A DNA stretch of 64,000 nucleotides from Mycobacterium sp. 852002-51961_SCH5331710 (lineage in GTDB: Bacteria > Actinomycetota > Actinomycetes > Mycobacteriales > Mycobacteriaceae): NCBI RefSeq assembly GCF_001665535.1, contig NZ_LZSQ01000123.1:186001-250000 (forward strand), written 5' to 3'. Position 1 is the first letter of the stretch. Every line of letters starts with the position of its first letter. This document shows, piece after piece, positions 15,870-24,467 of the stretch. The translations under genes were made by a program, and so were the position numbers. The notes under the pieces are model-generated. The model was not told the DNA's origin, searched no databases, and saw only the letters and a program-made list of their open reading frames with translations.

Positions 15870-17036
15870 TTATGTGGACGCCCGCACCTTGGCGGCCTGT
15901 GACCGCCCGATGACCACGCGCATGATTTCGTTGGTCCCCTCGAGGATCCGGTGCACCCGCAGATCGCGGACGATCTTCTCCAGGCCGTACTCGTTGAGGT
16001 AGCCGTAGCCGCCGTGCAACTGCAGCGCCTGATCGGCGACGGTGAAGCAGGACTCGGTGACGTGGAGCTTGGCCATCGCGCACAGCTCGACCTTGTCCGG
16101 ATGGTTCTCGTCCAGCGCGGTGGCCGCGCGCCACAACAGGTTTCGCGAGGCTTCCAATGCGGTGGCCATATCGGCGAGGGTGAACCGGATGGTGGGCTCG
16201 TCGAGCAGCGCGCCGCCGAACGCCTCGCGGTCGCGGACGTAGGCGACGGCCTTGTCGTAGGCGGCCTGGGCGCCACCGAGCGAACAGGCGGCGATGTTGA
16301 TCCGGCCGCCGTTGAGCCCGTTCATCGCGATGCCGAAGCCGGTGCCGTCACCGTCGACGCCGCCGAGCATCGCGTCGGCCGGGACCCGGACCCCCTCGAA
16401 GATCACCTGGGCGGTGGGCTGGGCGTGCCAGCCCATCTTCTCCTCGTCGGCCCCGAAAGTCAGCCCGGGCGTGTCCTTTTCGACGATGAACGTCGAGATG
16501 CCGCGCGGGCCGTCGCCGCCGGTGCGTGCCATCACCACGTACAGGTCGGAGGCTCCGGCGCCGGAGATGAACTGCTTGACCCCGTCGAGGACATAGTAGT
16601 CGCCCTCACGAACAGCCTTGGTGCGCAACGCGCTCGCATCGGAGCCCGCGCCGGGTTCGGTCAGGCAGTAGCTGGCGATCAGCTCCATCGACGCCAACCG
16701 CGGCACCAGGCTCTTGCGCTGTTCGGGGGTGCCGTAGGTGTCGACCATCCACGTGCACATGTTGTGAATGGACAAGAACGCCGCCACCGTTGGATCCGCC
16801 GTCGCGAGTTGCTCGAAGATCCGCACGCCGTCCAGCCGGCGCAATCCGCTGCCGCCGACATCCTCGTTGCAGTACACCGCGGCCATGCCCAGCTCGGCGG
16901 CCTCACGCAGCACGTCGGTGGGGAAGTGGTGCGTCTTGTCCCACTCCAACGCGAACGGCGCGAGCCGCTTCTCGGCGAACGCGGCCGCCGTCTCGGCGAT
17001 CACCCGCTCGTCGTCGTCGAGCCCGAAATAGTGCAT
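15870..17036 (-). CDS. fadE9: Acyl-CoA dehydrogenase, probable isobutyryl-CoA dehydrogenase
   Basis: This 388-residue flavoenzyme shows acyl-CoA dehydrogenase signatures: ELIASYCLTEPGAGSDASAL, FISGAGASDLYVVMARTG, and the C-terminal FAD and catalytic region LQLHGGYGYLNEYG followed by ILEGTNEIMR. The location between mmsA and mmsB points to isobutyryl-CoA to methacrylyl-CoA oxidation in valine degradation, matching FadE9. The start ATG is at 17036, 20 bp downstream of the mmsA stop. Confidence 0.95.
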   Translation of the reverse strand: MHYFGLDDDERVIAETAAAFAEKRLAPFALEWDKTHHFPTDVLREAAELGMAAVYCNEDVGGSGLRRLDGVRIFEQLATADPTVAAFLSIHNMCTWMVDTYGTPEQRKSLVPRLASMELIASYCLTEPGAGSDASALRTKAVREGDYYVLDGVKQFISGAGASDLYVVMARTGGDGPRGISTFIVEKDTPGLTFGADEEKMGWHAQPTAQVIFEGVRVPADAMLGGVDGDGTGFGIAMNGLNGGRINIAACSLGGAQAAYDKAVAYVRDREAFGGALLDEPTIRFTLADMATALEASRNLLWRAATALDENHPDKVELCAMAKLHVTESCFTVADQALQLHGGYGYLNEYGLEKIVRDLRVHRILEGTNEIMRVVIGRSQAAKVRAST

Positions 17037-17056
17037 GCTGCCGGTGGTCTCGTGCG

Positions 17057-18577
17057 CTACTTCATCGTCGGCAGGACGAACTCAGCGCCGTCCTTGATGC
17101 CGGACGGCCACCGCTGCGTGACGGTCTTGGTCTTGGTGTAGAACAGGATCGAATGCGGACCGTGCTGGTTGAGGTCCCCGAAACCGGACCGCTTCCAACC
17201 GCCGAAGGTGTGATAGGCGACCGGCACCGGGATCGGAACGTTGACGCCGACCATGCCGACCTGCACGCGGGACACGAAGTCGCGGGCCGCGTCGCCGTCG
17301 CGGGTGAAGATCGCGACGCCGTTGCCGTACTCGTGCTCCGAGGGCAGTGCGAGCGCCTCTTCGTAGTCCTTGGCGCGCACGATGCACAACACCGGTCCGA
17401 AGATCTCATCGGTGTAGACCGACATGTCGGTGGTGACGTGGTCGAACAGGGTGGGGCCGATGAACCAGCCGTTCTCAAGGCTGTCGTCACCGAATTGCAG
17501 TTCGTCACTGGCGCGTTCACGGCCGTCGACCACGATCTCGGCGCCCGCCTCGACACCGGCGTCGATGTAGCCGCGCACGCGCTGAAGCGCTGCTTCGGTC
17601 ACCAGCGGCCCGTAATCGGCCTTCGGGTCGAGACTGTGGCCCACCCGCAGGTTGTTGATCCGCTCGACGAGCCTGGCCCGCAGGCGATCTGCGGTCTCGT
17701 CGCCGACAGGTACCGCGACACTGATCGCCATGCAGCGCTCACCCGCACTGCCGTAGCCGGCGCCGATCAGCGCGTCGACGGCCTGGTCGAGATCGGCATC
17801 GGGCATCACGATCATGTGGTTCTTCGCGCCGCCGAAGCACTGCGCGCGCTTTCCGTTTGCCGTCGCGCCCGCATAGATGTACTGCGCGATGTCGGAGCTG
17901 CCGACGAAGCCGACGGCCTGAATCGCCGGGTGTTCGAGGATGGCGTCGACGGCTTCCTTATCCCCCTGCACGACCTGGAAGACGCCGGGGGGCAGGCCCG
18001 CCTCGAGGAACAGCTCGGCTAGGCGGAGCGGCACCGAGGGGTCACGTTCGGACGGTTTGAGGATGAAGGCGTTGCCGCACGCCAATGCGGGGCCGGCTTT
18101 CCAGAGCGGGATCATCGCCGGGAAGTTGAACGGTGTGATGCCCGCGACGACACCTAGCGGCTGTCGCAGCGAGTAGACGTCGATGCCGGGGCCGGCGCCC
18201 TCGGTGTATTCCCCCTTGAGCAGGTGCGGGATGCCGACGCTGAACTCGATGACCTCGAGTCCGCGCTGGATGTCGCCGAGCGAGTCGGCGTGGGTTTTGC
18301 CGTGCTCGAGAGACAGCAGTCGAGCGAGCTCGTCGGCGTTCTGGTTGACCAGCTCGATGAACTTCATCAGCACGCGCGCGCGGCGCTGGGGGTTCCACGC
18401 CGCCCATTCCTTCTGCGCCTTGGCCGCGCCGGCGACCGCCGCGTCGACGTCGGCCGTCGAGGCCATCGACACCTGCGCCTGCACTTCACCGGTGCTGGGG
18501 TTGAAGATGTCGGCGGTGCGGCTCGACTGTCCGTTCGTGCGCTTGCCGTCGATGAAATGCGGAACCTGGGTGGTCAT
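17057..18577 (-). CDS. mmsA: Methylmalonate-semialdehyde dehydrogenase (CoA-acylating)
   Basis: The 506-residue aldehyde dehydrogenase converts methylmalonate semialdehyde to propionyl-CoA. The catalytic Cys is in GSAGERCMAISVAVP; the general-base Glu of ordinary aldehyde dehydrogenases is Asn in GGAKNHMIVMP, as expected for this CoA-dependent family. The ATG at 18577 follows GAGGGG by about eight bases; the upstream GTG that adds five residues is less likely. It is first in mmsA-fadE9-mmsB. A TAGGAT hexamer on the reverse strand near 18610-18615 is a possible -10. Confidence 0.95.
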   Translation of the reverse strand: MTTQVPHFIDGKRTNGQSSRTADIFNPSTGEVQAQVSMASTADVDAAVAGAAKAQKEWAAWNPQRRARVLMKFIELVNQNADELARLLSLEHGKTHADSLGDIQRGLEVIEFSVGIPHLLKGEYTEGAGPGIDVYSLRQPLGVVAGITPFNFPAMIPLWKAGPALACGNAFILKPSERDPSVPLRLAELFLEAGLPPGVFQVVQGDKEAVDAILEHPAIQAVGFVGSSDIAQYIYAGATANGKRAQCFGGAKNHMIVMPDADLDQAVDALIGAGYGSAGERCMAISVAVPVGDETADRLRARLVERINNLRVGHSLDPKADYGPLVTEAALQRVRGYIDAGVEAGAEIVVDGRERASDELQFGDDSLENGWFIGPTLFDHVTTDMSVYTDEIFGPVLCIVRAKDYEEALALPSEHEYGNGVAIFTRDGDAARDFVSRVQVGMVGVNVPIPVPVAYHTFGGWKRSGFGDLNQHGPHSILFYTKTKTVTQRWPSGIKDGAEFVLPTMK

Positions 18578-18626
18578 GAGCGTGCCCCTCACTGAATAGA
18601 TAGTTGGATATCCTAGTAATGCGGTG

Positions 18627-18652
18627 CCAGCCGACGCAAGAGTCGACGCTGG
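18627..18652 (-). terminator. Possible terminator after catalase
   Basis: CCAGC-CGAC-GCAAGA-GTCG-AC-GCTGG folds into an interrupted nine-pair hairpin 14 bp beyond the catalase stop on the reverse strand. No U-tract follows, which is common in mycobacteria. It is a weak prediction. Confidence 0.35.
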
Positions 18653-18666
18653 AGCGGTTTTCGTGA

Positions 18667-20160
18667 CTAGGCCTCGCCCATGCCGTCCACCGGTTCGGCC
18701 TGTCCACCTGCGCGGACGGCCTTCTCGATGCGAGCGCCGAAATCGGCGTCGATGTTGCGCCAGTACTGCAGCGCCCGATCCAGGACGTCCCCGCTGACGC
18801 CGCCGAGCAGGGCCCCGGAGATCGTCTCGACCGCAGCGCTGCGCTGCGGGTCATCCCAGACCTCCCGCACCAGCGTGCCGGCCTGTCCGAAGTCGTCGTC
18901 CTCGGAGTGCAGGGCGTACGCCGCGCGCAGCAATTCGCCGTCCGCCTCCCAGCCGTCCTCTGCCGGGCCGGTGGTATCGGCCCAGGGGCGACCGGTGCTG
19001 TTGGGTGCATAGACCGCGGAGGCGCCGGAGTGGTGGTAGGTCATCTGCCCGTCGAACAGATAGGTGTTCGTCTCGACGCCCGCGCGGGGCTGGTTGACCG
19101 GCAGCTGGTGGAAGTTGGTTCCGATGCGGTTGCGTTGAGCGTCGTTGTAGGCGAAGGCGCGCCCCAGCAACATCTTGTCCGGGGACAGGCCGGTGCCCGG
19201 CACGGTGTTGCCGGGGGAGAACGCGGCCTGCTCGATCTGGGCGAAGAAGTTCTCCGGGTTGCGGTTGAGCGTGTAGATGCCGACCGGGATCAACGGATAG
19301 TCCGCGTGCGGCCAGACCTTGGTCAGGTCAAAAGGATTGAACCGATAGTCCGCGGCCTCGGTGTAGGGCATCACCTGCACCGAGAGGCGCCAACTCGGAT
19401 GGTCACCGCGGGCGATGGCCTCGAAGAGGTCGCGCCGATGGAAGTCGGCGTCCTCGCCGGCCATCGTCGCGGCTTCATCGTTGGTGAGGAATTCCATGCC
19501 CTGGTGGGTGTGGAAGTGGTACTTGACCCAGAATTTCTCGCCGCCTCCGTTGACCCACATGTACGTATGCGAGCCGTAGCCGTTCATGTGCCGCCAGGTT
19601 TTCGGTAAGCCCCGTTGCCCCATCAGGTAGGTGACCTGGTGTGCCGACTCCGGGTTCAGAGTCCAGAAATCCCATTGCATTTGAGCCGAGCGCAGCCCGG
19701 AGTCGGGTAACCGCTTCTGGCTTCTGATGAAGTGGGGAAACTTGATCGGGTCGCGCAGGAAGAAGATCGGGGTGTTGTTGCCGACGATGTCGTAGTTGCC
19801 CTCGGACGTGTAGAACTTCATCGCATAACCGCGAACGTCACGCCAGGTATCCGGACTGCCCTGTTCGCCGGCGACGGTGGAAAAGCGCACGAGCAAGTCG
19901 GTTTCGGCGCCCCTTTGAAACAGCGCCGCCTTCGTGTACTGGCTGACATCTTCGGTCACCTTGAGGACGCCGAACGCGCCGGAGCCCTTGGCGTGGGGGC
20001 TGCGTTCGGGCACGCGTTCACGGTTGAAGTGGGCCATCTGCTCCAGGAAATGCACGTCGTGCAGGACGATCGGGCCGCCTGCGCCGACCGTCAACGAGTT
20101 GCGGTCGCTGAAGGCGGGGGCGCCGGACCCGGTGGTCGAGCCGGAGGGTGGTGTGGTCAT
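18667..20160 (-). CDS. katA: Monofunctional haem catalase
   Basis: The 497-residue catalase decomposes hydrogen peroxide. Distal His is in ERSPHAKGSGAFG, the distal Asn region is NNTPIFFLRDPIKFPHFIRS, and the proximal haem Tyr is in RAFAYNDAQRNRIG. Length and motifs fit a small-subunit (clade 3) catalase, unlike the KatG catalase-peroxidases. The ATG at 20160 has GGAG six bases upstream; a TTG at 20172 overlaps that site. It lies 24 bp after the fur-like gene and should be co-transcribed with it. Confidence 0.96.
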   Translation of the reverse strand: MTTPPSGSTTGSGAPAFSDRNSLTVGAGGPIVLHDVHFLEQMAHFNRERVPERSPHAKGSGAFGVLKVTEDVSQYTKAALFQRGAETDLLVRFSTVAGEQGSPDTWRDVRGYAMKFYTSEGNYDIVGNNTPIFFLRDPIKFPHFIRSQKRLPDSGLRSAQMQWDFWTLNPESAHQVTYLMGQRGLPKTWRHMNGYGSHTYMWVNGGGEKFWVKYHFHTHQGMEFLTNDEAATMAGEDADFHRRDLFEAIARGDHPSWRLSVQVMPYTEAADYRFNPFDLTKVWPHADYPLIPVGIYTLNRNPENFFAQIEQAAFSPGNTVPGTGLSPDKMLLGRAFAYNDAQRNRIGTNFHQLPVNQPRAGVETNTYLFDGQMTYHHSGASAVYAPNSTGRPWADTTGPAEDGWEADGELLRAAYALHSEDDDFGQAGTLVREVWDDPQRSAAVETISGALLGGVSGDVLDRALQYWRNIDADFGARIEKAVRAGGQAEPVDGMGEA

Positions 20161-20184
20161 GCCGATCTCCAATCGCGTGGGCTG

Positions 20185-20610
20185 TTAATTCTTTGGGCTG
20201 GCTTGGCATTCGGGGCAGATGCCCCAGAACGTCACTTCGGCTTGCTTGATCAGGTAGCCCGACTCTTCGTCAGGTCGCAGGCAGGGTTTCTCGCCGGTCG
20301 CGCATTCGACATCGACGATCTCGCCGCAGGACCGACAGACGAGATGGTGGTGGTTGTCTCCGGTCTCGAGCTCGAAGCGGGCCGGCGAGCCGGCCGGCTC
20401 GATACGTCGCAACAGGCCGGCGTCCGTCAACGCATACAACACGTCGTAGACCGCCTGCGTCGACAGCGATCCGATGCGCTTGCGCGCACCCGCGGTGATT
20501 GCCTCCACGTCGGCGTGTGGTTGCTCGCTCACCTCGGCCAGCACCGCCACACGCGGTTTCGTCACCCGCAATCCCGACAGTCGCAGGCGGCTCTGCCAGA
20601 GGGTCACCAT
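20185..20610 (-). CDS. Fur-family transcriptional regulator
   Basis: The protein (141 residues from ATG 20610) has a winged helix with RLSGLRVTKPRVAVLAEVSE and SLSTQAVYDVLYALTDAGLLRRIE, then metal-binding residues in GDNHHHLVCRSCGEIVDVE and a C-terminal GICPEC. It is a FurA/PerR-like metal-dependent repressor, and its operon with a catalase indicates peroxide or iron control. The ATG at 20610 was chosen because it has AGGGG upstream, whereas the more distal ATG at 20667 lies inside a palindromic operator. Confidence 0.92.
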   Translation of the reverse strand: MVTLWQSRLRLSGLRVTKPRVAVLAEVSEQPHADVEAITAGARKRIGSLSTQAVYDVLYALTDAGLLRRIEPAGSPARFELETGDNHHHLVCRSCGEIVDVECATGEKPCLRPDEESGYLIKQAEVTFWGICPECQASPKN

Positions 20611-20660
20611 GCACCACCCCTGAAGATTGGATCGACTCAAGTGCCACTCTGCTACGTTGT

Positions 20661-20675
20661 CTTGCATAGTGCAAG
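20661..20675. promoter_or_regulatory. Palindrome CTTGCA-TAG-TGCAAG, probable Fur or MarR operator
   Basis: A perfect 6-3-6 inverted repeat lies in the divergent spacer between the fur-katA operon and the MarR gene, 50 bp upstream of the chosen fur start. It contains the distal ATG. A second palindrome begins 3 bp later. Confidence 0.65.
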
Positions 20676-20677
20676 GG

Positions 20678-20690
20678 TTGCTTTAAGCAA
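20678..20690. promoter_or_regulatory. Palindrome TTGCTT-T-AAGCAA, probable operator
   Basis: A perfect 6-1-6 inverted repeat, AT-rich, lies next to the CTTGCA palindrome and 39 bp upstream of the MarR GTG. An AT-rich dyad beside a fur gene suggests a Fur box, but the MarR protein is an equal candidate. Confidence 0.6.
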
Positions 20691-20729
20691 TTGATGGTCG
20701 GCGGGCTTGCGTCATGCGATACTTGGCGC

Positions 20730-21203
20730 GTGCCCAGGCAGAAGGCGGACGTAACCAAGACGCCGGTGGAAGAGCTCGTGGCGTTCGAGGCCGCGACGGC
20801 GGACCTGGTGGGGGTCGCACTGCGCAGCGTGGACCGAGTGGACGTGTCGCTGCCCCAGTTTCGGTTACTGCTCGTGCTGGCGCAGTCTGGGCCGTCGACA
20901 TCGTCGGCCTGTGCCGCTGCGCTCGGCGTGGTCGGCTCCTCGGTGACCCGCCTGGCCGACCGGTTGCACGCCCGCGGCTACCTGATGCGCGGCGGGGATC
21001 CCGCCAACCGCAGTGTCGTGACCCTGGAGCTGACGGACAAGGGCCGCGATATTGTCCGGCAGGTGACGGCGTACCGCCGTCGTGAGCTGCGGCGGGTGCT
21101 CGACCGCATTGACGCCGCCGACCGTGCCGCGTGCGCCACCGTGCTGCGCACCCTCCACGAGCGCTTCGCCAACGACGACCGATACAACGCGCGACCGTTC
21201 TGA
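20730..21203 (+). CDS. MarR-family transcriptional regulator
   Basis: This 157-residue MarR protein starts MPRQKADVTKTPVEEL. The winged helix is at ACAAALGVVGSSVTRLADRLHARGYLMR with the wing GGDPANRSVVTLELTDKG. The GTG at 20730 was chosen; a GATACT hexamer at 20718-20723 ends six bases upstream, so a leaderless transcript is possible. The longer frame from 20691 overlaps the operator region. It is divergent from fur-katA and may share the two palindromes between them. The downstream LLM genes converge on it. Confidence 0.88.
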   Translation: MPRQKADVTKTPVEELVAFEAATADLVGVALRSVDRVDVSLPQFRLLLVLAQSGPSTSSACAAALGVVGSSVTRLADRLHARGYLMRGGDPANRSVVTLELTDKGRDIVRQVTAYRRRELRRVLDRIDAADRAACATVLRTLHERFANDDRYNARPF

Positions 21204-21225
21204 CTCAGCGGAACGCCCGCGACGG

Positions 21226-22068
21226 TCAGCCCTTCAGGCCCAGCGGGCCCGCCAATTCGGTAAGGGTCGGGATCAGGACGTCCCAGCCGCCGAGCACCTG
21301 AATTGCGACATGATCGGCACCGGCGTCGAGGTGCTCGTTGAGTCGCGCGGCGATCGAGTCGGGTGTGCCGTGCGCGACGAGCGCGTCGATCAACCGGTCG
21401 CTCCCGGGCTTCTCGACGTCGTCATCGGTGAATCCCAGCCGCTTCCAGTTGTTCAGGTAGTTCGACAGGTTCAGGTAGAAATCGATTGTCTGCCTGCCGA
21501 TCTCGCGCGACGCCTCGGCGTCGCGGGCCAAAACGACCTTGTGCTCGGGTGCGATGAAGACCGTGGGCCCGAGCAGGTTTCGCGACTCTCCGGTGTGCTG
21601 TGGGGTGGTGAGGTACGGGTGCGCCCCCGCGCTGCGCTGCGCCGAGAGCTTCAGCACCTTGGGCCCGAGCGCTGCGACCACCCGGCGACTGGTCGGCACC
21701 TTCTTCGCGTCCAACGCGTCGAGGTATTCGACGAGCACGTCGTAGGGCTTGCGGTACTCCTCGGTGTGTTCGGGGTGGCCGATACCGATGCCCAGCAGGA
21801 AGCGGCCCGGATAGGCGTCCTCGACGCGGTGATACGCCTCGGCGACCTCGTCGGCCGGCGCCGTCCACACGTTGATGATGCCGGTGGCGACCGTGAGGTT
21901 CTCGGTGCGCTCGAGGATGGGCTCGACGTATTCGAGGTTGCCGGCAGGGGATCCGCCGATCCACACCGCGCCGTAGCCGAGTTTCTCGATCTCCACGGCC
22001 TGTTCGGGCTTCGGTGCCCCGAACGTCCAGACGCCGTAGCGGCCGAGGTTGGGCTTGAGCTCAGTCAT
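21226..22068 (-). CDS. F420-dependent LLM-class oxidoreductase (TIGR03620-like)
   Basis: This 280-residue luciferase-like TIM-barrel protein has GRYGVWTFGAPKPEQA at the N-terminus, IGGSPAGNLEYVEPIL, GRFLLGIGIGHPEHTEEYRK and a C-terminal AARLNEHLDAGADHVAIQVL, typical of the actinobacterial F420-dependent family that includes TIGR03620 members. It is a tandem paralogue of the next gene, which ends 21 bp upstream of this start. Both lie downstream of the cNMP-kinase gene on the same strand. Substrate unknown. Confidence 0.88.
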   Translation of the reverse strand: MTELKPNLGRYGVWTFGAPKPEQAVEIEKLGYGAVWIGGSPAGNLEYVEPILERTENLTVATGIINVWTAPADEVAEAYHRVEDAYPGRFLLGIGIGHPEHTEEYRKPYDVLVEYLDALDAKKVPTSRRVVAALGPKVLKLSAQRSAGAHPYLTTPQHTGESRNLLGPTVFIAPEHKVVLARDAEASREIGRQTIDFYLNLSNYLNNWKRLGFTDDDVEKPGSDRLIDALVAHGTPDSIAARLNEHLDAGADHVAIQVLGGWDVLIPTLTELAGPLGLKG

Positions 22069-22089
22069 GCGGATCCCTTCGTGGTGACG

Positions 22090-22935
22090 TCACTTCAGGC
22101 CGAGCGGACCCGCCAACTGCGCCAACGCGTCCACCAGCTTGTCCGGTCCGGTGAGCACTTGCACGGGCACGTGGTCGGCGCCCGCGGCGTGATGCTCCTC
22201 GAGTCGTGCGGCTATGGCGTCGACGGTGCCATACGCCACCACGGAGTCGACAAGCCGGTCGCCACCCGGCTTCGCTATCTCGTCGTCGGTGAATCCGAGG
22301 CGCTTCCAGTTGTTGAGGTAGTTGCGGAGATTGAGGTAGATGTCGAGCGCCTTGCGACCGACCGCACGCGCCTGCTCCGCGTCCCTCGTCAGCACCACCT
22401 TGTGTTCCGGCGCGAGGAATGCATCCGCTCCGATGATCTTGCGCGCCTCGGCGGTGTGTTCGGGTGTCGTCAGGTACGGATGCGCGCCGGCGGAGCGTTC
22501 GGCGGACAGCTTGAGCACCCGCGGACCCAGCGCGGCGACGACCCGTCGGTCCTTCGGCACCCCGTACTCGTCGAGCTTGTCGAGGTAGTCGGTGAGCGCG
22601 TCATACGGTTTGCGGTACTCGGTGTGGGCCTCGGGGTGGCCGACGCCGATGCCCAGCAGGAACCGTCCCGGGTAGGCCTTCTCGATGCGGTGGAACGACT
22701 CGCTGACCGGACCGGCTTCGGCGGTCCAGATGTTGACGATGCCGGTGGCGAGCTTGAGGTTGGTGGTCGCTTCGAGAATCGGTTCCACCCAGTCCAACTC
22801 GGCCGCGGGGGAGCCACCCGCCCAGATCGCGCCGTATCCGAGGTCTTCGATCGCCCGCAGCTGCTCCGGGGCCAGTCGCTGCCACATGGAGTAGTGGCCG
22901 AACGCGCCGTAGGAACCGAGATCGGGTTTCGTCAT
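22090..22935 (-). CDS. F420-dependent LLM-class oxidoreductase, tandem paralogue
   Basis: The 281-residue protein is closely similar to its downstream neighbour: shared blocks include YPGRFLLGIG, SAGAHPYLTTP, APEHKVVL and NYLNNWKRLGFTDD. The N-terminus YGAFGHYSMWQRLAPEQ differs most. The pair looks like a local gene duplication that has diverged in substrate specificity. It begins 38 bp after the kinase stop, so a common transcript from the receiver-flavoprotein gene at 26134 is possible. Confidence 0.88.
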   Translation of the reverse strand: MTKPDLGSYGAFGHYSMWQRLAPEQLRAIEDLGYGAIWAGGSPAAELDWVEPILEATTNLKLATGIVNIWTAEAGPVSESFHRIEKAYPGRFLLGIGVGHPEAHTEYRKPYDALTDYLDKLDEYGVPKDRRVVAALGPRVLKLSAERSAGAHPYLTTPEHTAEARKIIGADAFLAPEHKVVLTRDAEQARAVGRKALDIYLNLRNYLNNWKRLGFTDDEIAKPGGDRLVDSVVAYGTVDAIAARLEEHHAAGADHVPVQVLTGPDKLVDALAQLAGPLGLK

Positions 22936-22973
22936 GTTCGCTCCAACTTCTCGGTGTCGACGGGATATTCCGG

Positions 22974-24467
22974 CTATCCGGCCGTGACGGGAAGTTCCGT
23001 CGGTGTCGGCGCCTCGGGGGCGGGGGCGACCAACGGCAGGTCGATGACGAACCGGGTGTCGCCGGGTGCGGACGTGACCCGGATGTCGCCGTGATGCTTC
23101 TCGACGATGATGCGTCGGGCGAGGTCCAGTCCCAGGCCGGTGCCCTGGCCGAACGGTTTGGTGGTGAAGAACGGGGTGAAGATGCGGTCGATGTTCTCTA
23201 CGGCGATGCCCTGGCCGTCATCGCAGATCTCGACCCGGATCATCTCGTCGGTCACGCGCGACGTACGGATCGTCAATGTGCCCTCGTAGTCCATCGCCTG
23301 AATCGCGTTGTCGATGACGTTGGTCCAGACCTCGTTGAGATCGCCTGGGTAGCACAATATTTGAGGCAGCGAGGTGTCCTTCTCCCACACCAGCTTCACC
23401 GGCTTGTCCTTGCCGACCTTGTCGCCGAAGATCGTCTTGATCGTGCTGTGGATCAACTCGTGGACGTTGGCGGCCTGGTACTCACTGCGGTCCATCTGGG
23501 AGTACTGCTTGGCGCCGGCCAGCAGCGCGGAGATCCGCTTGCTGGCGTCGGCGATCTCGTTCATCCGCAGCTCGGCGTCGATTGTGTACTTCAACCAGCC
23601 CAGTGCGCTCTGCAGCGTGGCAGAGCAGTCGACGTCGTCGATCGAGGCCTGTACTCGTTCGAGCCAGTCGAGGTCGAGGCCCGCCTCGACGAACGTCGGC
23701 GCGTAATCCCACGCACTGGCGATACCGCGGCTTTCGAGCCAGTCGCCGATCTGCTCCTCGCGGTCGGAGAGCTCCAGCGCGGTGAGCTCCTGCGCCTTCG
23801 ACTTGGCGACCTGCTCGGCGACCTCGTCCTGAATCCGCACCAGCACCCGCAGCGCTTCCGGGGTGAACTTGCCGTCGGCCAGCATCGCGAGCTTGTGCCG
23901 CATCTTGCCGACGCCCTCGCGAAGGTCGGCAACGGCGCGGGCCGCGGCGGCCGCGGGATTGTTGAGCTGATGGGTCAGCCCCGCGGTGATGGTGCCCAGC
24001 GCCAGCAGCTTCTCGCGCTGACCGAGGATCTGGCTCTGCCGGCGGCCGCCGACGCGGTGACCCTCGAGCAGGTGCACGGCCATCGGGAACTCCGACTGCA
24101 TGAACTTCGCGAAGGCGTCGGCGTCGAGGACGAAGAACCGGGACGGCCTCGTGACGCGGACGGAGGCTTCGTAGAGGTGCTCTTCACCCGGGACGTAGGC
24201 CGACCAGGCGCCGCAGTACACCCCGCGCTGGGAGGTGCGGCCCGTCTCGATGTCCACCCCGCCCGAGCGCTTGGACATCACCAGTTCACCGTCGAGTAGG
24301 ACGTAGAAGCACGTCGCGGGGTCGCCCTCGGTGCACACCGGGCCGGGTTCGAACGTCGCGATGTGGCCGTTGTCGCACAGGATCTGCAGTTGCCGGTCGG
24401 TGAGCGCCTCGAAGAGGAACAGCGTGCGCAGTTCGTCCGGAAGGCACTCGTGTTTCTTGTCGCCCAT
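22974..24467 (-). CDS. Cyclic-nucleotide-binding-domain histidine kinase
   Basis: This 497-residue soluble protein has an N-terminal cNMP-binding-type domain (residues about 10-130; FLFEALTDRQLQILCDNGHI, PGPVCTEGDPATCFYVLLDG), a dimerisation helix with His166 in LTHQLNNPAAAAARAV, and a HATPase domain (WTNVIDNAIQAMDYEG, DDGQGIAVENIDRIFTPFF, GTGLGLDLARRI). It is a ligand-gated sensor kinase without a membrane anchor. Its ATG at 24467 overlaps the TGA of the receiver-flavoprotein gene (TGATG), strong evidence that the two proteins form one system. A GTG one codon earlier is an alternative start. Confidence 0.9.
   Translation of the reverse strand: MGDKKHECLPDELRTLFLFEALTDRQLQILCDNGHIATFEPGPVCTEGDPATCFYVLLDGELVMSKRSGGVDIETGRTSQRGVYCGAWSAYVPGEEHLYEASVRVTRPSRFFVLDADAFAKFMQSEFPMAVHLLEGHRVGGRRQSQILGQREKLLALGTITAGLTHQLNNPAAAAARAVADLREGVGKMRHKLAMLADGKFTPEALRVLVRIQDEVAEQVAKSKAQELTALELSDREEQIGDWLESRGIASAWDYAPTFVEAGLDLDWLERVQASIDDVDCSATLQSALGWLKYTIDAELRMNEIADASKRISALLAGAKQYSQMDRSEYQAANVHELIHSTIKTIFGDKVGKDKPVKLVWEKDTSLPQILCYPGDLNEVWTNVIDNAIQAMDYEGTLTIRTSRVTDEMIRVEICDDGQGIAVENIDRIFTPFFTTKPFGQGTGLGLDLARRIIVEKHHGDIRVTSAPGDTRFVIDLPLVAPAPEAPTPTELPVTAG

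Noticed and set aside
21082..23094. 670-residue plus-strand open frame
   Set aside because: It spans the antisense of both LLM genes and part of the MarR gene in another frame; no domain is seen.
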